This document shows positions 1-9,655 of a stretch of DNA of 37,437 bases, in pieces. The DNA comes from Bacteroides sp. (GTDB lineage: Bacteria > Bacteroidota > Bacteroidia > Bacteroidales > Marinifilaceae). The notes under the pieces were generated by a model, which did no database searches, was not told where the DNA came from, and was given only the letters and a program-made list of their open reading frames with translations. How positions within the stretch are numbered: the stretch's first letter is position 1; every line of letters begins with the position of its first letter. The DNA is taken from positions 1 to 37,437 of the forward strand of contig JAETOX010000017.1 in NCBI GenBank assembly GCA_021771575.1. The letters are read 5' to 3'. The translations under genes and the position numbers were made by a program.

Positions 1-866
1 ACGCTGACGATTTCGAAACCTTTCGGACGATATTGCAGATAAAGGCGGACCAGTTCGGGATTCTGCTGGCGGCTGGCAGGATTCGACGATGCCCAGAAAT
101 GCACTAATTTCCATTTCGTTTTCAGTCCGTGAAGAGAAAACTTATTGCCATCGGGTTTGATCAAGGCAAAGTCGGGGGCGATCTCACCGATAGCCAGTTT
201 TCCATAACGGTCCAGAGCGGCGGCGATGGCTTGGCCGGGAACCGTTGCCTGCGCCTGCGGACTCAGCAGATCGTACTTGGCACGTAAGGCATTTTCGTCA
301 TCGGCAGCGATGCCAAGAGCTATCACATAGGCCGATACGTAGCTGTCGGCGTTGGACCTGAGCAGGTCGTGGGTTTTGCGAATGGATGTTTCGTAAGCCC
401 GGTTGAGCAGCATTTGCAAGTTTTGTAATCGGGCTCCGTTTGCGTCTTCCCCGGCAGATTCGTATTCTGCACGGATACGATTTTGCTCGGCGGCATAATC
501 CTGACCGATCCGTACAAATTCTTTATACAACCGGGCGGCAGGCCCTTCTCCCTCGACGGCAGCCCCCGAAGCGCTCACGATTACCTGATAGGCCGTATTT
601 TCCAATAATAGGGGCAACTGCCCTTCCACTCCGGCCAATACAAGATTTACGGCACACACACCTTCACGTAGCGACCCACTGAGCATAAAACTTCCGTCGG
701 TGACCGAAGCAGACACCAACGTATCGGCCCGCCCGAAATCCGCCGCTATCAAAAAGACCCGGTCGGCGGAAAGCCCCCGGACCTTTCCGGACACCGTATA
801 GCCCTCCTGCGCCCGCAACACCCCGGAAAGCAATACCATTGCGAATAAACATACAATCTGTTTCAT
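1..866 (-). CDS. DUF4369/thioredoxin-fold (TlpA/ResA-like) exported protein lacking CxxC, partial
   Basis: The frame opens at ATG 866 and runs off the left edge of the window after about 288 codons, so the C-terminus is missing. Residues 1-20 are a signal peptide ending LRAQ. Residues ~22-110 look like the DUF4369 beta domain common at the N-terminus of Bacteroidota periplasmic thioredoxin-like proteins. A helical linker follows (110-220), then a thioredoxin/AhpC-TSA fold starting at IGEIAPDFAL (227-236). The active-site strand reads FWASSNPASRQ (257-267), where relatives have FWA-x-WCxPCR. Both redox cysteines are therefore replaced (N262, S265), so disulfide chemistry is not expected. It is the last visible gene of the leftward sigma/FecR-controlled SusCD run, 70 bp after the DUF4998 lipoprotein. 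The fold call is firm; the role is unknown. Confidence 0.82.
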   Translation of the reverse strand, partial: MKQIVCLFAMVLLSGVLRAQEGYTVSGKVRGLSADRVFLIAADFGRADTLVSASVTDGSFMLSGSLREGVCAVNLVLAGVEGQLPLLLENTAYQVIVSASGAAVEGEGPAARLYKEFVRIGQDYAAEQNRIRAEYESAGEDANGARLQNLQMLLNRAYETSIRKTHDLLRSNADSYVSAYVIALGIAADDENALRAKYDLLSPQAQATVPGQAIAAALDRYGKLAIGEIAPDFALIKPDGNKFSLHGLKTKWKLVHFWASSNPASRQQNPELVRLYLQYRPKGFEIVS

Positions 867-936
867 ACTGTTACATTTGTTTTTTATAAAAAGAGCCTGT
901 CCGATACAAACCGGACAGGCCCGGTTTATCATCCGC

Positions 937-2640
937 TTAGTAAGGCATAAAGTCACCGATGCGGAGACTATAGGTGGGCAGCCCTGTATTGGTCTCACCT
1001 ACGACATTCGCATTCATCGTCAACCGGATGTATTGCACTTCTTTTTGTTTTTCCTGCGGGATTTCGATAAAAGTGGTTTCGCCGATAGCTGTACCCAAAG
1101 TCACCATTCCTCCTTCGTCGAATGTAGCTTCTTCCCAACTATAACCGTTCGCCGACAATTCTATCTTCATGGTAGAGAGAAGGTATTTCAAATCCTTTGC
1201 CAGCTGATCACCCGTAGAACCCATATCGGGCTGCACATATTTAAACCCGCGCAAAGGATGAAGCTTCTTCATATCGATGTTTACCGTAGTCGTATAAAGA
1301 GTCAGCCCTAACCCCGGTTCGAAAACGGTTGCCGGATCGTTATCCAATATCCAACCGACGCCATTGGTTTTGTAACCGTTATATGTCGTATCCGAACAGG
1401 TCAGTTTCCAGTCTGTCACATCGACCGGCGTAATCTCCGGCATCAGAGACAAATTGCCACAACCTTTTTCCGTCAGCCAATCGGTACCTTCAATTTTAGC
1501 CGGAGTAGCCGGTATACCCCATTCAGGATAACCGGGATCGACATAAGTCAATATATCCAGATAGGATTCTCCATAAATCTCTCCAAAAAGATAGTGCTGA
1601 TTATAGCACTCCACCTCCACACCCCGCAACTTATTCAAGTAATACAAAGTCACCCAGGCGAGATAAGATTCGGTAGCCGAAAGATTCTCCTGATGTTCCG
1701 CCAACATATACCGGTTTTTACCCAATACCACTTTCTTCAGATTCGGGAAATAGTACAAATCCTGGAAGGTATTCATGGTATAGTCCAATTCTATCGTCTC
1801 CACATGGTTCACCTGATTCTGCCAGTCCCGACCGAAACGATGGGTCATCAGGCTGACAAAATCGGCCGACCATATCTCTTCGGACTCCGGCAAGACTACC
1901 GGTTCGAATTTGACGGAATCGATACACCCTTCAAGCAATCCGGCACGTTCGATGGTAATGGGTTGACTGAAATCGATGCCTACCCCTTCATCCACCGTAT
2001 CGTCTTCATCGGGAAGAATAAACATGATGTCGTCCAACATATAGTTTATTTCGCGATTCATATTTTTCAGAATATTCCAGGTATGATTCTGTCCGTCTGT
2101 ACCCCGGTAATGCAACAGAATCTTTTTGATATTGGAATTTTTCTTATCCAGCGTCACCACCAACTTGTTATTCACGGGATAGAAATTCACGATTCCCCGG
2201 GTGAATGTCCGCAAATCCTCATGCGATTCGGAATAAGGCCGTCCGTATAAAGTCTCCGTAATCGACTCGCTATCGTCCGACCCGATGTTGCTTACCGTCA
2301 CGGTGTAAACAGCGTCCGCCAAACCTTCGAGGGAAACGGTATCCCTCAGATCGGTTTCCTCCCAGGCCTTTTTTGGAGTGCAGTACATGACATTCGGTAT
2401 GGAATCCAAATCCGATTGCCAGGTGATTTTCACTTTCTGGATATCCGAATCCAGATTGCCATTCCAACTTACCAGCAATCGCTTCCAGCCCGGATCGATG
2501 GCCAGTTCAGAAGCTTTACCCACGTAACGGATCACACCGTCGCCGGCATACTCATCGTAGGTGTCCTCCAGGTCCTCGCAGCCCATCATGAAGAGAGCCG
2601 TCACTAACCCCACCATATATATAAATCTGTTCTTTTTCAT
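937..2640 (-). CDS. DUF4998-type surface lipoprotein with discoidin-like C-terminus
   Basis: The 567-aa protein begins with a lipoprotein signal (FMMGC, Cys21), predicting outer-membrane or surface anchoring. Residues ~28-130 match what I recall of DUF4998: a GDGVIRYVGKASEL stretch, then PGWKRLLVSW and VKITW. The middle (250-350) is unassigned. The last ~130 residues (DNDPATVFEP through the ELSANGYSWEE region to an ending of type YIRLTM) resemble an F5/8-type-C (discoidin) carbohydrate-binding fold. It follows the DUF4959 lipoprotein by 22 bp in the same leftward run, so it is probably an accessory ligand-binding protein for the SusCD pair. The ligand cannot be read from the sequence. Confidence 0.82.
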   Translation of the reverse strand: MKKNRFIYMVGLVTALFMMGCEDLEDTYDEYAGDGVIRYVGKASELAIDPGWKRLLVSWNGNLDSDIQKVKITWQSDLDSIPNVMYCTPKKAWEETDLRDTVSLEGLADAVYTVTVSNIGSDDSESITETLYGRPYSESHEDLRTFTRGIVNFYPVNNKLVVTLDKKNSNIKKILLHYRGTDGQNHTWNILKNMNREINYMLDDIMFILPDEDDTVDEGVGIDFSQPITIERAGLLEGCIDSVKFEPVVLPESEEIWSADFVSLMTHRFGRDWQNQVNHVETIELDYTMNTFQDLYYFPNLKKVVLGKNRYMLAEHQENLSATESYLAWVTLYYLNKLRGVEVECYNQHYLFGEIYGESYLDILTYVDPGYPEWGIPATPAKIEGTDWLTEKGCGNLSLMPEITPVDVTDWKLTCSDTTYNGYKTNGVGWILDNDPATVFEPGLGLTLYTTTVNIDMKKLHPLRGFKYVQPDMGSTGDQLAKDLKYLLSTMKIELSANGYSWEEATFDEGGMVTLGTAIGETTFIEIPQEKQKEVQYIRLTMNANVVGETNTGLPTYSLRIGDFMPY

Positions 2641-2662
2641 GTTTTCAAGTATTGTTCGTTAC

Positions 2663-4105
2663 TCACTCTTCTTTCTTTACACACACTTCCAGTTCGGTAA
2701 ACGTGATGTATTCCCGGGAATTCGCTTCATTATCTATTTGCCAATCTCTGACATTATAAGTATCCGTCACGACAAAGACCAGATAACGGTAAGTCACCCC
2801 TTCCTCATAATTGCACAGCATTCTCAAAACTACCGGCTCGGCTGCCAGCACATCCTTCTCGTCTCCCTGCATCCAATTCTCTTTCCACCCCTGCAAGTTT
2901 TGAAGAGCATCCGTGCGGGTACACCAACAATCCCACAAATTATCCACATCGTCATCCAGTTCATAGAGAAGTGCCATCTCACTGAGTGGCGTTGTTTCCG
3001 GATCGGAATTCGTGCCGTACAACCGGATTTTCGCCGGCAAATGGGCATGATAATAACCGTTCCAGATATCCGCCAACAAAGCCGGGAAAGTCACAGTCAT
3101 ATGAGCACGGGCCACAGGCCAATTAGTCTGGTAACAAAGAAAAACATACAGATTGACCGATGCGGGACATTTTCCGTCTTTCAAATCGACAATAAACCGG
3201 TTGTGATCCGCCTCGTCCTGATCGTAAAAAGCATGGGGCCCGGCCATAAAGGTATTATACCTGAACTGTTCACCTGCCAACCGGTTTCTGCGGAAACCGA
3301 GTCCGCGGTTGTCACCGTCGAACAGATATTGGTAACCGAAATTATAAGTCGTATTTTCCACCACGTTTCCACCAAATTTGAAATCGAATTCCCCGGCTTT
3401 CAACGTATCCATCGAGAGGCAGGGAAGATCGGGATAGCATTGCATTTTCACGCGTTTGCCGTCGAAATCGTCCGTCCGTACAATCACATCTGTCGTCGTC
3501 AAAGCTTCCGACAATTCAAAAGTAAGCGTATCCCCTTGGGGCTGTATCGCACTGGTGGACAACCAAATCGTATCCGGATCGCCGGTAGCCTTATCTTTGC
3601 CGATATAGAATACGTGCAGCATTCCCCTTACAATCTCCGGCGCAGTATAACGTACGGAAAAACCACCCCAGAATTCCTGTATTTTCAAACTGTCGAATAA
3701 AGCCACCGTTGCCGCCTTTTCCGTATCGAAAGTCATTTCGACAGGTTCGGATTCCGCTTGCGCCCGATTGAAAAAGGAAATGCGGGCAGGTACACCCTTG
3801 CGGGCTTCCGTAAAACCGCCCAGCATGAGCGAATCGCTCAGGTAAGAAGCTTCGCGTACGCGTTCTTCGCCCCAGGCATCCTCATACCGCACCCGGACGC
3901 CAAGTACTTCCGGATTTTCGATGTAATATTTCATTACAGCTCCGCCCGGCACAGGAGTGAAATCTACCTTTTTAAACTCAACGGGTACCTCAAAGCAGTC
4001 TACCTCGTCGTCCTGACAGGCTGCCAGCAAGCAGCCCCACAGGAAGATTCCCAATAATATATTGTATTTCATAAATCGCATCTTTAAACAGGTTATCTTA
4101 TTCAT
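2663..4105 (-). CDS. DUF4959/DUF5126/DUF5000-type surface lipoprotein
   Basis: The 480-aa frame starts 6 bp after the SusD stop. In-frame Met9 and Met12 are alternative starts; Met12 (MKYNILLGIFLWGCLLAAC) gives the cleanest lipoprotein signal. After the lipobox, FKKVDFTPVPGGAVMKYYI and the segment to ~residue 130 (SYLSDSLMLGGF) match the DUF4959 pattern. A second beta domain follows, starting near SLKIQEFWGGFSVRY, as in DUF5126. The C-terminal ~200 residues (LFDGDNRGLGF, IWNGYYHAHLPAKIRLYG) look like the galactose-binding-like DUF5000. This three-domain order is typical of lipoproteins encoded just after SusD in Bacteroidales. Role: probable surface ligand-binding accessory of the upstream SusCD pair. 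Substrate unknown. Confidence 0.85.
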   Translation of the reverse strand: MNKITCLKMRFMKYNILLGIFLWGCLLAACQDDEVDCFEVPVEFKKVDFTPVPGGAVMKYYIENPEVLGVRVRYEDAWGEERVREASYLSDSLMLGGFTEARKGVPARISFFNRAQAESEPVEMTFDTEKAATVALFDSLKIQEFWGGFSVRYTAPEIVRGMLHVFYIGKDKATGDPDTIWLSTSAIQPQGDTLTFELSEALTTTDVIVRTDDFDGKRVKMQCYPDLPCLSMDTLKAGEFDFKFGGNVVENTTYNFGYQYLFDGDNRGLGFRRNRLAGEQFRYNTFMAGPHAFYDQDEADHNRFIVDLKDGKCPASVNLYVFLCYQTNWPVARAHMTVTFPALLADIWNGYYHAHLPAKIRLYGTNSDPETTPLSEMALLYELDDDVDNLWDCWCTRTDALQNLQGWKENWMQGDEKDVLAAEPVVLRMLCNYEEGVTYRYLVFVVTDTYNVRDWQIDNEANSREYITFTELEVCVKKEE

Positions 4106-4111
4106 TCATTT

Positions 4112-6076
4112 CTACCATCCCGGATTCTGTACACATCCCGAAACCAGCACTTCCTCGCTCTGGAGAGGCCACAGATAATCGCGCGGAGCTACGAACTTAT
4201 TATTACTATTGACCACAACCGGGCCTTTATCGTTATTATAAAAAGCATTGGCATCCGTCCCGGTAACCACCCAGCCGTATAATTTGTTGTTCATCTCGAT
4301 GTGGGCGGTTTTCCAGCGACGCAGGTTCCAGAAACGCATGCCTTCGAAAGCGAACTCGATGTTCCACTCCTGCCGGATAATTTCGCGCAAACCGGCTTGG
4401 GTGGTCACTTTCGAAGGATCTTTGGCCAATTTCCAGGATTCTTCCACTTTCGGAATACCCGCCCGCACACGCACGGGATTCAGATAATCGTACACTTTCT
4501 GAGAAGGCCCCTCGCATTCATTATAAGCCTCAGCCGCCAGTAAATACAATTCTGCCAGACGGAATACGGCAAAAGGCCGGGTTCCCCGGGAACGCAAATC
4601 CGTTGCGTAATTGTGCAGAGCACAAGTGGAATAAATCCATTTCTTCAGGAAATAACCGCTCAGATTCTGGCGTTTATCCGCCTGTATGCGGGATTCTTTC
4701 AATCCGAATTCCTCTCCCTGATAAGTTTTCACTTCATACAGATGTTGCGAGGTGAGTCCCAATTGCCAATAAGTGCGGTCGGCAGCAATATCGGCATAGA
4801 AGCGCGGTTCCCGACGATAGTGAAGGTAAGGAATCTCTTCATTCATCATGAGTACATTGTTGTATTTCGGTTCATTCTTCACCTTAATCCGCTGATAAGG
4901 ATTGCCGCCGCCCCAGGTTCTGTCCTGATCGATGGGCAGCCCGTTGTCCGTATAGAACATCTCCACCATCTTCATACTCGGACTCAGGCAGGCCCCCTGC
5001 AAATATTGTTCTCCAGTGGTACGCGGCAATGCATAAGAGTAGAACTCCAGATAACTACCATTGGGTTTAATCATCAATAAAGCCTCATCGCTCAGGAAAT
5101 TGAAGGTATTGGTCGATTCTTCTATATTTTTCATATAGCCAAGCAACGCAGTGGTTCCCGACTGGTTATCGACCAGTTTTTTACCGTTCGTCAAAGCCTC
5201 TTTTATAGCTACCCGAGCCGCTTCGGCCGCCCGGCGCCATTTATCCGGATCTTTGACCGCACTGAACAAAGGTTCTCCGTTTTTATTTTTAAAATTCCGG
5301 TAATCAGGATTGCCGTTAAACAAATCGGAAGCCTGATAAGCCAATGCCCGGGCCTTTAAGGCCAACGCCGCTTCCCTGCCGAAATAAGCCCGCCGTGCAG
5401 ATTCTTTCTGATTCAGCGGGGACAATAATTTCGCCGCCTCGTCACACAATGACACAATGGCATTAAAACAAGTATCCACATGGCTGCGGGGTTGTTTCAT
5501 GGCATCCACACTCACATTCGGATCGATGTTCTCGGGCACCAGAATAATGGGGCCGTAACGGCGCACCAATTCAAAATACAGATAAGCCTTCAGCGCGATC
5601 ACTTCGCCTTTCCATTCGCGTTTATAGAAATCCTCCAGATTATAGACCTGATCGATTTTGCCGATAAAGATATTACAGAGATTGATGGCTGTATAGTAGT
5701 CCGCCCGTCCCAATATATTATCCGCGTTCCCTTCTTTGTTCAGCCAGTAATCATTGTAAGGGTCCAAAGAATTCTGCATGCCGCTGCTGATGGGGAAAGC
5801 CGTAAAATAGGGCTTTTGATAATAATCCAGCATACTCCGCATATAATTGCCCGCCACAAACTCATCCGCACCCAGGAAAGCCTCGTTTCCACTAATAGAA
5901 GGAACGGTGGACTGCAAAAACATATAACAACTTCTCAACCAGTCTTCGGCAGTGGAACGGGTTTCGAATTCCGTGTCCAGCGTGGTCATATCCTCTTCCG
6001 GCACGATATCCAGCCAAGCATCGCAGGCTGATAACAGCAAAAGCGGAACGAACAGGTATGATATTAACTTTTTCAT
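4112..6076 (-). CDS. SusD/RagB-family outer-membrane nutrient-binding lipoprotein
   Basis: The 654-aa protein has a lipobox LLSAC at Cys18 followed by DAWLDIVPEED, typical of SusD/RagB lipoproteins. SusD hallmarks are present: the TPR-like helical N-half (ALKAYLYFELVRRYGPI, EAALALKARALAYQASDLF), the late segment RLAELYLLAAEAYNE, and the C-terminal REIIRQEWNIEFAFEGMRFWNLRRWK. It ends with the usual LWPLQSEEV...NPGW tail. It lies 18 bp after its SusC partner, with which it should form a lidded, TonB-dependent uptake complex on the outer membrane. The family is certain; the substrate is not visible. Confidence 0.95.
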   Translation of the reverse strand: MKKLISYLFVPLLLLSACDAWLDIVPEEDMTTLDTEFETRSTAEDWLRSCYMFLQSTVPSISGNEAFLGADEFVAGNYMRSMLDYYQKPYFTAFPISSGMQNSLDPYNDYWLNKEGNADNILGRADYYTAINLCNIFIGKIDQVYNLEDFYKREWKGEVIALKAYLYFELVRRYGPIILVPENIDPNVSVDAMKQPRSHVDTCFNAIVSLCDEAAKLLSPLNQKESARRAYFGREAALALKARALAYQASDLFNGNPDYRNFKNKNGEPLFSAVKDPDKWRRAAEAARVAIKEALTNGKKLVDNQSGTTALLGYMKNIEESTNTFNFLSDEALLMIKPNGSYLEFYSYALPRTTGEQYLQGACLSPSMKMVEMFYTDNGLPIDQDRTWGGGNPYQRIKVKNEPKYNNVLMMNEEIPYLHYRREPRFYADIAADRTYWQLGLTSQHLYEVKTYQGEEFGLKESRIQADKRQNLSGYFLKKWIYSTCALHNYATDLRSRGTRPFAVFRLAELYLLAAEAYNECEGPSQKVYDYLNPVRVRAGIPKVEESWKLAKDPSKVTTQAGLREIIRQEWNIEFAFEGMRFWNLRRWKTAHIEMNNKLYGWVVTGTDANAFYNNDKGPVVVNSNNKFVAPRDYLWPLQSEEVLVSGCVQNPGW

Positions 6077-6094
6077 ATTGTCATGTTATTTAGA

Positions 6095-9000
6095 TTAGAA
6101 ACTGATATTCACGCCAGCGGCGTAGGTTTTCTGTATCGGGTAATTGAATCCGTTGGAACCCAATTCCACATCCCAAAGTTTGAAATTGCTGATAATAAAC
6201 GGATTGTTTGCCCGGGCAAAGAATTTCACGTTCTGCATGCGCAGTTTGCGACGCCAGGTTTTCGGCAGATTGTAGGCCAGTTCCAGGGAGGTGCAACGCA
6301 GGAACTTACATTCGTACATGAAATAGGTCGACCGCCGGTCGTCCGTATTGTTGACACTGTGCCAGTCTTCCTGCGGATTGTTATAAACGATACTGTTGGT
6401 GGAAAGCCGCGGCCAGAAAGGATGATTACTCATATTCTTTTCCGTCCAGTGGCTGTCGTAAATCTTTTTCAGCATGGCATGATTGTCCACGAATGGCGAT
6501 AAAGCCGACGGATCGAGGAAAAATCCCCGCTGTCCCGATCCCTGGAAGGCAAAGTTGAACTCCCAATTCTTGTAATTGACGAAACCACTGAAACCGTAAA
6601 TGATACGCGGTGTCTCGGGGAATCCGATGTGTACGGCGTCCTTCACATCGATTACCCCGTCACGGTTTACATCGCGGTAACGGATATCGCCGGGCTCGGC
6701 TGTCGGCTGGCTGGGAGCATTGGCAATTTCCGCCCGGTCGCGGAACAACCCTTCGGCGATGTAGCCCACCCGCTGCGAAAGTTCGTGTCCGGTTTTCCAT
6801 TGCCAGCTGGGTTTATCCACCGCCTCTTCCAATTCCTTGTACACCGCTTTGTTGTAAGTGAAGGTACCGTTCAATATCACCCAGAAGTCCGGAGAAAAGG
6901 CATGCTGTACTTTCGCCGACAGGTCCACACCCCGCGAGCGCACTTTCCCCATATTGTCCAGTGGCGGCAACTCTATCCCCATATTGGCCGGAATCACGGT
7001 ACGGCGATCGATAATATTGTGGCGGATTTCCTGATAAATATCGGCATTGACTTCCAGAATGTCTTTGAAAAAACGGGATTCCAATCCGAGATTCACCTGT
7101 TCGGAAACTTCCCATTTTACATCCGGGTCGCCGTAATTCTTGATCTGTTTCCGATTAAAATTTTCATCGATTCCGACATCCGGAAATACTCCACTCGCCA
7201 CATTCGTTTGACCGATCTGCGGCATATATACGAAACGGGGAGTGGAAATAATACCGTCGTTCCCTACTTTCCCATAGGAAGCGCGCAGTTTCAGGAAAGA
7301 AACGCCTTTACTGACGCCCTGCATGAAATTTTCTTTCGAAACGATCCAGGCTCCGCCGATAGCCGGAAAAAAGCCCATGCGGTTGTTTTTCGTAAAGCGT
7401 TCCGAACCGTTATATCCAAAACTGCCTTCCACAAAATAACGGTCCAGGAAACCGTAGGAACCGCGCATGGAGAAACTCAGATTACGATGCTCGATGCCGT
7501 CGTACAAATCCGACGTCGGGGAGTGACTGGCCTGTTGGGCCTGGAATACGGCAGTCAATGAAGTCTGGTGATTGCCCCAGGCCGCCGTATGCATCAAAGT
7601 CCCGCTATACACCCATTGGGTGGAAATGTTCCTGGCCGACGCACCACGCATAGGCTTTTCCAGCGTCCGCCGTCCTTCTTTCAAAAGGGTCAGGGTATGT
7701 TCTTTGGTTACGAAATCGTATCCCCCGTTTTCCGGGTCGCAGGAATAGAGGAAAGGCGTAGTGGAATAGGAATCCATCTGATATGACGAATTCGAATAGG
7801 ATACACTGGCACGCAATTCCAATCCTTTCAGAAGAGAAGAAAGATTGTGGATATATTCCGCCCGGGAAGTCAGGGAGAAACGTCCGCGATCCTGATAGCC
7901 CGCCTGCACATTGGCGTAAGGATTGGTGGCATAGGAATCCGCCCCTTCGTATTTGCTTCCGAAACGCAGATGCGGCCAACCGTACTCTTTGTCGCCCGGA
8001 TAAGTAGGAGCGAAATCCACCGGATTGGCATTAAAGGCCAAGGAATAGGCCGAATATACATCCGCCAGCGGTCCGCGGTATTTATCCACCGAGAAAGAAG
8101 TGTTTACCAACAGGCGGATACCCGCATTCAGGTTAACATTCAGATTGAGACGGGAGGACATGGTGCTGTTCTTAATGTTCACATCGAACTGATTGAGTTT
8201 GTCGGTTTTAATCATCCCCTGATCGTTGACGTAATTGACCGACGCGTAGTACTGCACTGTTTCGGAACCACCCCGCACATTTACCCCTACGCGATGGTTG
8301 ATGGAATGATCCTTGAATAAGGTTTTATACCAATCGTTGGCGGGATAAAGGTAAGAAGGATATTTCGGATTGCCGGTCCGTTCGATCTTTGTCAGGGAAT
8401 AAACGGGACTGGCATCCGGATTGCGGGTCATCAAAGCCTCGTTGTACATTAACATCCATGTCTTCGGATCGACCACCTCGATTTCGTCTGTCGGCATAGA
8501 CATTACCGCTTCGTAGCGCACGGAGGTATATACACTTCCGGCTTCTCCTTTTTTCGTGGTCACAATGATTACACCGTTCGCCCCCCGCGCACCGTACATG
8601 GCCGTAGCCGACGCATCTTTCAGCACGGAGAAGCTCTCGATGTCCTCCGGCGCCATACGCGCCAGATCCAAACGCGAGGATTCCACACCGTCGATCAGTA
8701 CCAGCGGTTCCGAAACACCATTGGACGAACTGATACCGCGGATATAAAATTTGGTATTCATTTCCTCCTCCGTCAGTGCTCCAGGAGCACCGCCTGTCTG
8801 CCATCCGACAATACCAGCGATTTTTCCGGCAAAGCTGGAAGTAAGGTCGCTGCTGGACGATTTCAAGTCCATCGGCCGCACCGTTGTAATGGAGGATACC
8901 ACCGATTCTTTTTTCTGCTGTCCGAAAGCCACCACGGTTACTTCCTCCAAACTTTCAGCTTCGGGTTTCAAACTGACGTTGATTGCAGTACGGCCATTTA

Positions 9001-9571
9001 CGGAAATATCTTGTGTTTTGTAACCGATAAAAGAGATCCGCAATACGGCATCCCGTTTGGCATTGATCGTATAATGCCCATCAACATCGGTGGAGACACC
9101 AATGGAAGTACCGTATAACTGTACTGTTGCTCCCGGCATGGGATTCCCCTTTTCGTCGGTGACCTTGCCTTTGATCTGGATGAGGTCGGAAGCTTGTTGT
9201 TGCTGCTCCGGCACGAGCTTGATAACAAATACACCATTGATTTGTTCACAATAGAATCCGGTGCCTTTGAGCACCTCATCGATTGCCTCGACCGCCGTTA
9301 CCTGCTTCAGGGACAGTTTCCGGCAGGTCAGTTGCCCCAGCTGATTTTCGTTATAAATGATCTGTACCCCAGTCATGTCCTTGATACGGATCAATACATT
9401 GCTCAAATCCCCGGCCTCTAAGGTAAACGACACTTTTTCGTTTTGTGAATAAACAGAAGCCGAAACGGTAACGGTTAAAAATAAAGTGAAAACAAGATAG
9501 AATTTCATAAACAGAAGCGTTTTTCTGAAATTAACAGGCCCACGAAGCCTGTCGGGTAACTTTTTTTTCAT
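6095..9571 (-). CDS. SusC/RagA-family TonB-dependent transporter with N-terminal STN signalling domain
   Basis: The 1158-aa protein has a signal segment at ~21-42 (MKFYLVFTLFLTVTVSASVYSQ region). An STN (secretin/TonB N-terminal) domain follows at ~47-120. Next is a carboxypeptidase-regulatory-like domain (~132-205, GKVTDEKGNPMPGATVQLYG), then EEVTVVAFGQQ and a plug with LIDGVESSRL and SVLKDASATAMYGARGANGV. The remainder is the beta-barrel, ending AAGVNISF. In FecA-type systems the STN domain contacts a FecR anti-sigma. The gene lies directly downstream of fecR and near a divergent ECF sigma gene, so it should act as both importer and ligand sensor. The 84-bp gap to fecR contains a possible 10-bp stem. 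In-frame Met21 is an alternative start. Confidence 0.95.
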   Translation of the reverse strand: MKKKLPDRLRGPVNFRKTLLFMKFYLVFTLFLTVTVSASVYSQNEKVSFTLEAGDLSNVLIRIKDMTGVQIIYNENQLGQLTCRKLSLKQVTAVEAIDEVLKGTGFYCEQINGVFVIKLVPEQQQQASDLIQIKGKVTDEKGNPMPGATVQLYGTSIGVSTDVDGHYTINAKRDAVLRISFIGYKTQDISVNGRTAINVSLKPEAESLEEVTVVAFGQQKKESVVSSITTVRPMDLKSSSSDLTSSFAGKIAGIVGWQTGGAPGALTEEEMNTKFYIRGISSSNGVSEPLVLIDGVESSRLDLARMAPEDIESFSVLKDASATAMYGARGANGVIIVTTKKGEAGSVYTSVRYEAVMSMPTDEIEVVDPKTWMLMYNEALMTRNPDASPVYSLTKIERTGNPKYPSYLYPANDWYKTLFKDHSINHRVGVNVRGGSETVQYYASVNYVNDQGMIKTDKLNQFDVNIKNSTMSSRLNLNVNLNAGIRLLVNTSFSVDKYRGPLADVYSAYSLAFNANPVDFAPTYPGDKEYGWPHLRFGSKYEGADSYATNPYANVQAGYQDRGRFSLTSRAEYIHNLSSLLKGLELRASVSYSNSSYQMDSYSTTPFLYSCDPENGGYDFVTKEHTLTLLKEGRRTLEKPMRGASARNISTQWVYSGTLMHTAAWGNHQTSLTAVFQAQQASHSPTSDLYDGIEHRNLSFSMRGSYGFLDRYFVEGSFGYNGSERFTKNNRMGFFPAIGGAWIVSKENFMQGVSKGVSFLKLRASYGKVGNDGIISTPRFVYMPQIGQTNVASGVFPDVGIDENFNRKQIKNYGDPDVKWEVSEQVNLGLESRFFKDILEVNADIYQEIRHNIIDRRTVIPANMGIELPPLDNMGKVRSRGVDLSAKVQHAFSPDFWVILNGTFTYNKAVYKELEEAVDKPSWQWKTGHELSQRVGYIAEGLFRDRAEIANAPSQPTAEPGDIRYRDVNRDGVIDVKDAVHIGFPETPRIIYGFSGFVNYKNWEFNFAFQGSGQRGFFLDPSALSPFVDNHAMLKKIYDSHWTEKNMSNHPFWPRLSTNSIVYNNPQEDWHSVNNTDDRRSTYFMYECKFLRCTSLELAYNLPKTWRRKLRMQNVKFFARANNPFIISNFKLWDVELGSNGFNYPIQKTYAAGVNISF

Positions 9572-9655
9572 AGATTTGCATATTACATGTTAATAATTGA
9601 TATGTAGCGGGAGAGTGCGGATGAGGTCGCCAAACTTACACGCCGCATTCTCTTT

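Noticed and set aside
2561-3700. 379-codon plus-strand open frame opposite the DUF4959 and DUF4998 lipoprotein genes
   Set aside because: It is a shadow of the clearly coding minus strand. Its translation has no family features and crosses the boundary between two real genes.
6629-7561. 310-codon plus-strand frame inside the susC gene
   Set aside because: Antisense by-product of the codon pattern of the STN-SusC gene; no recognisable protein.
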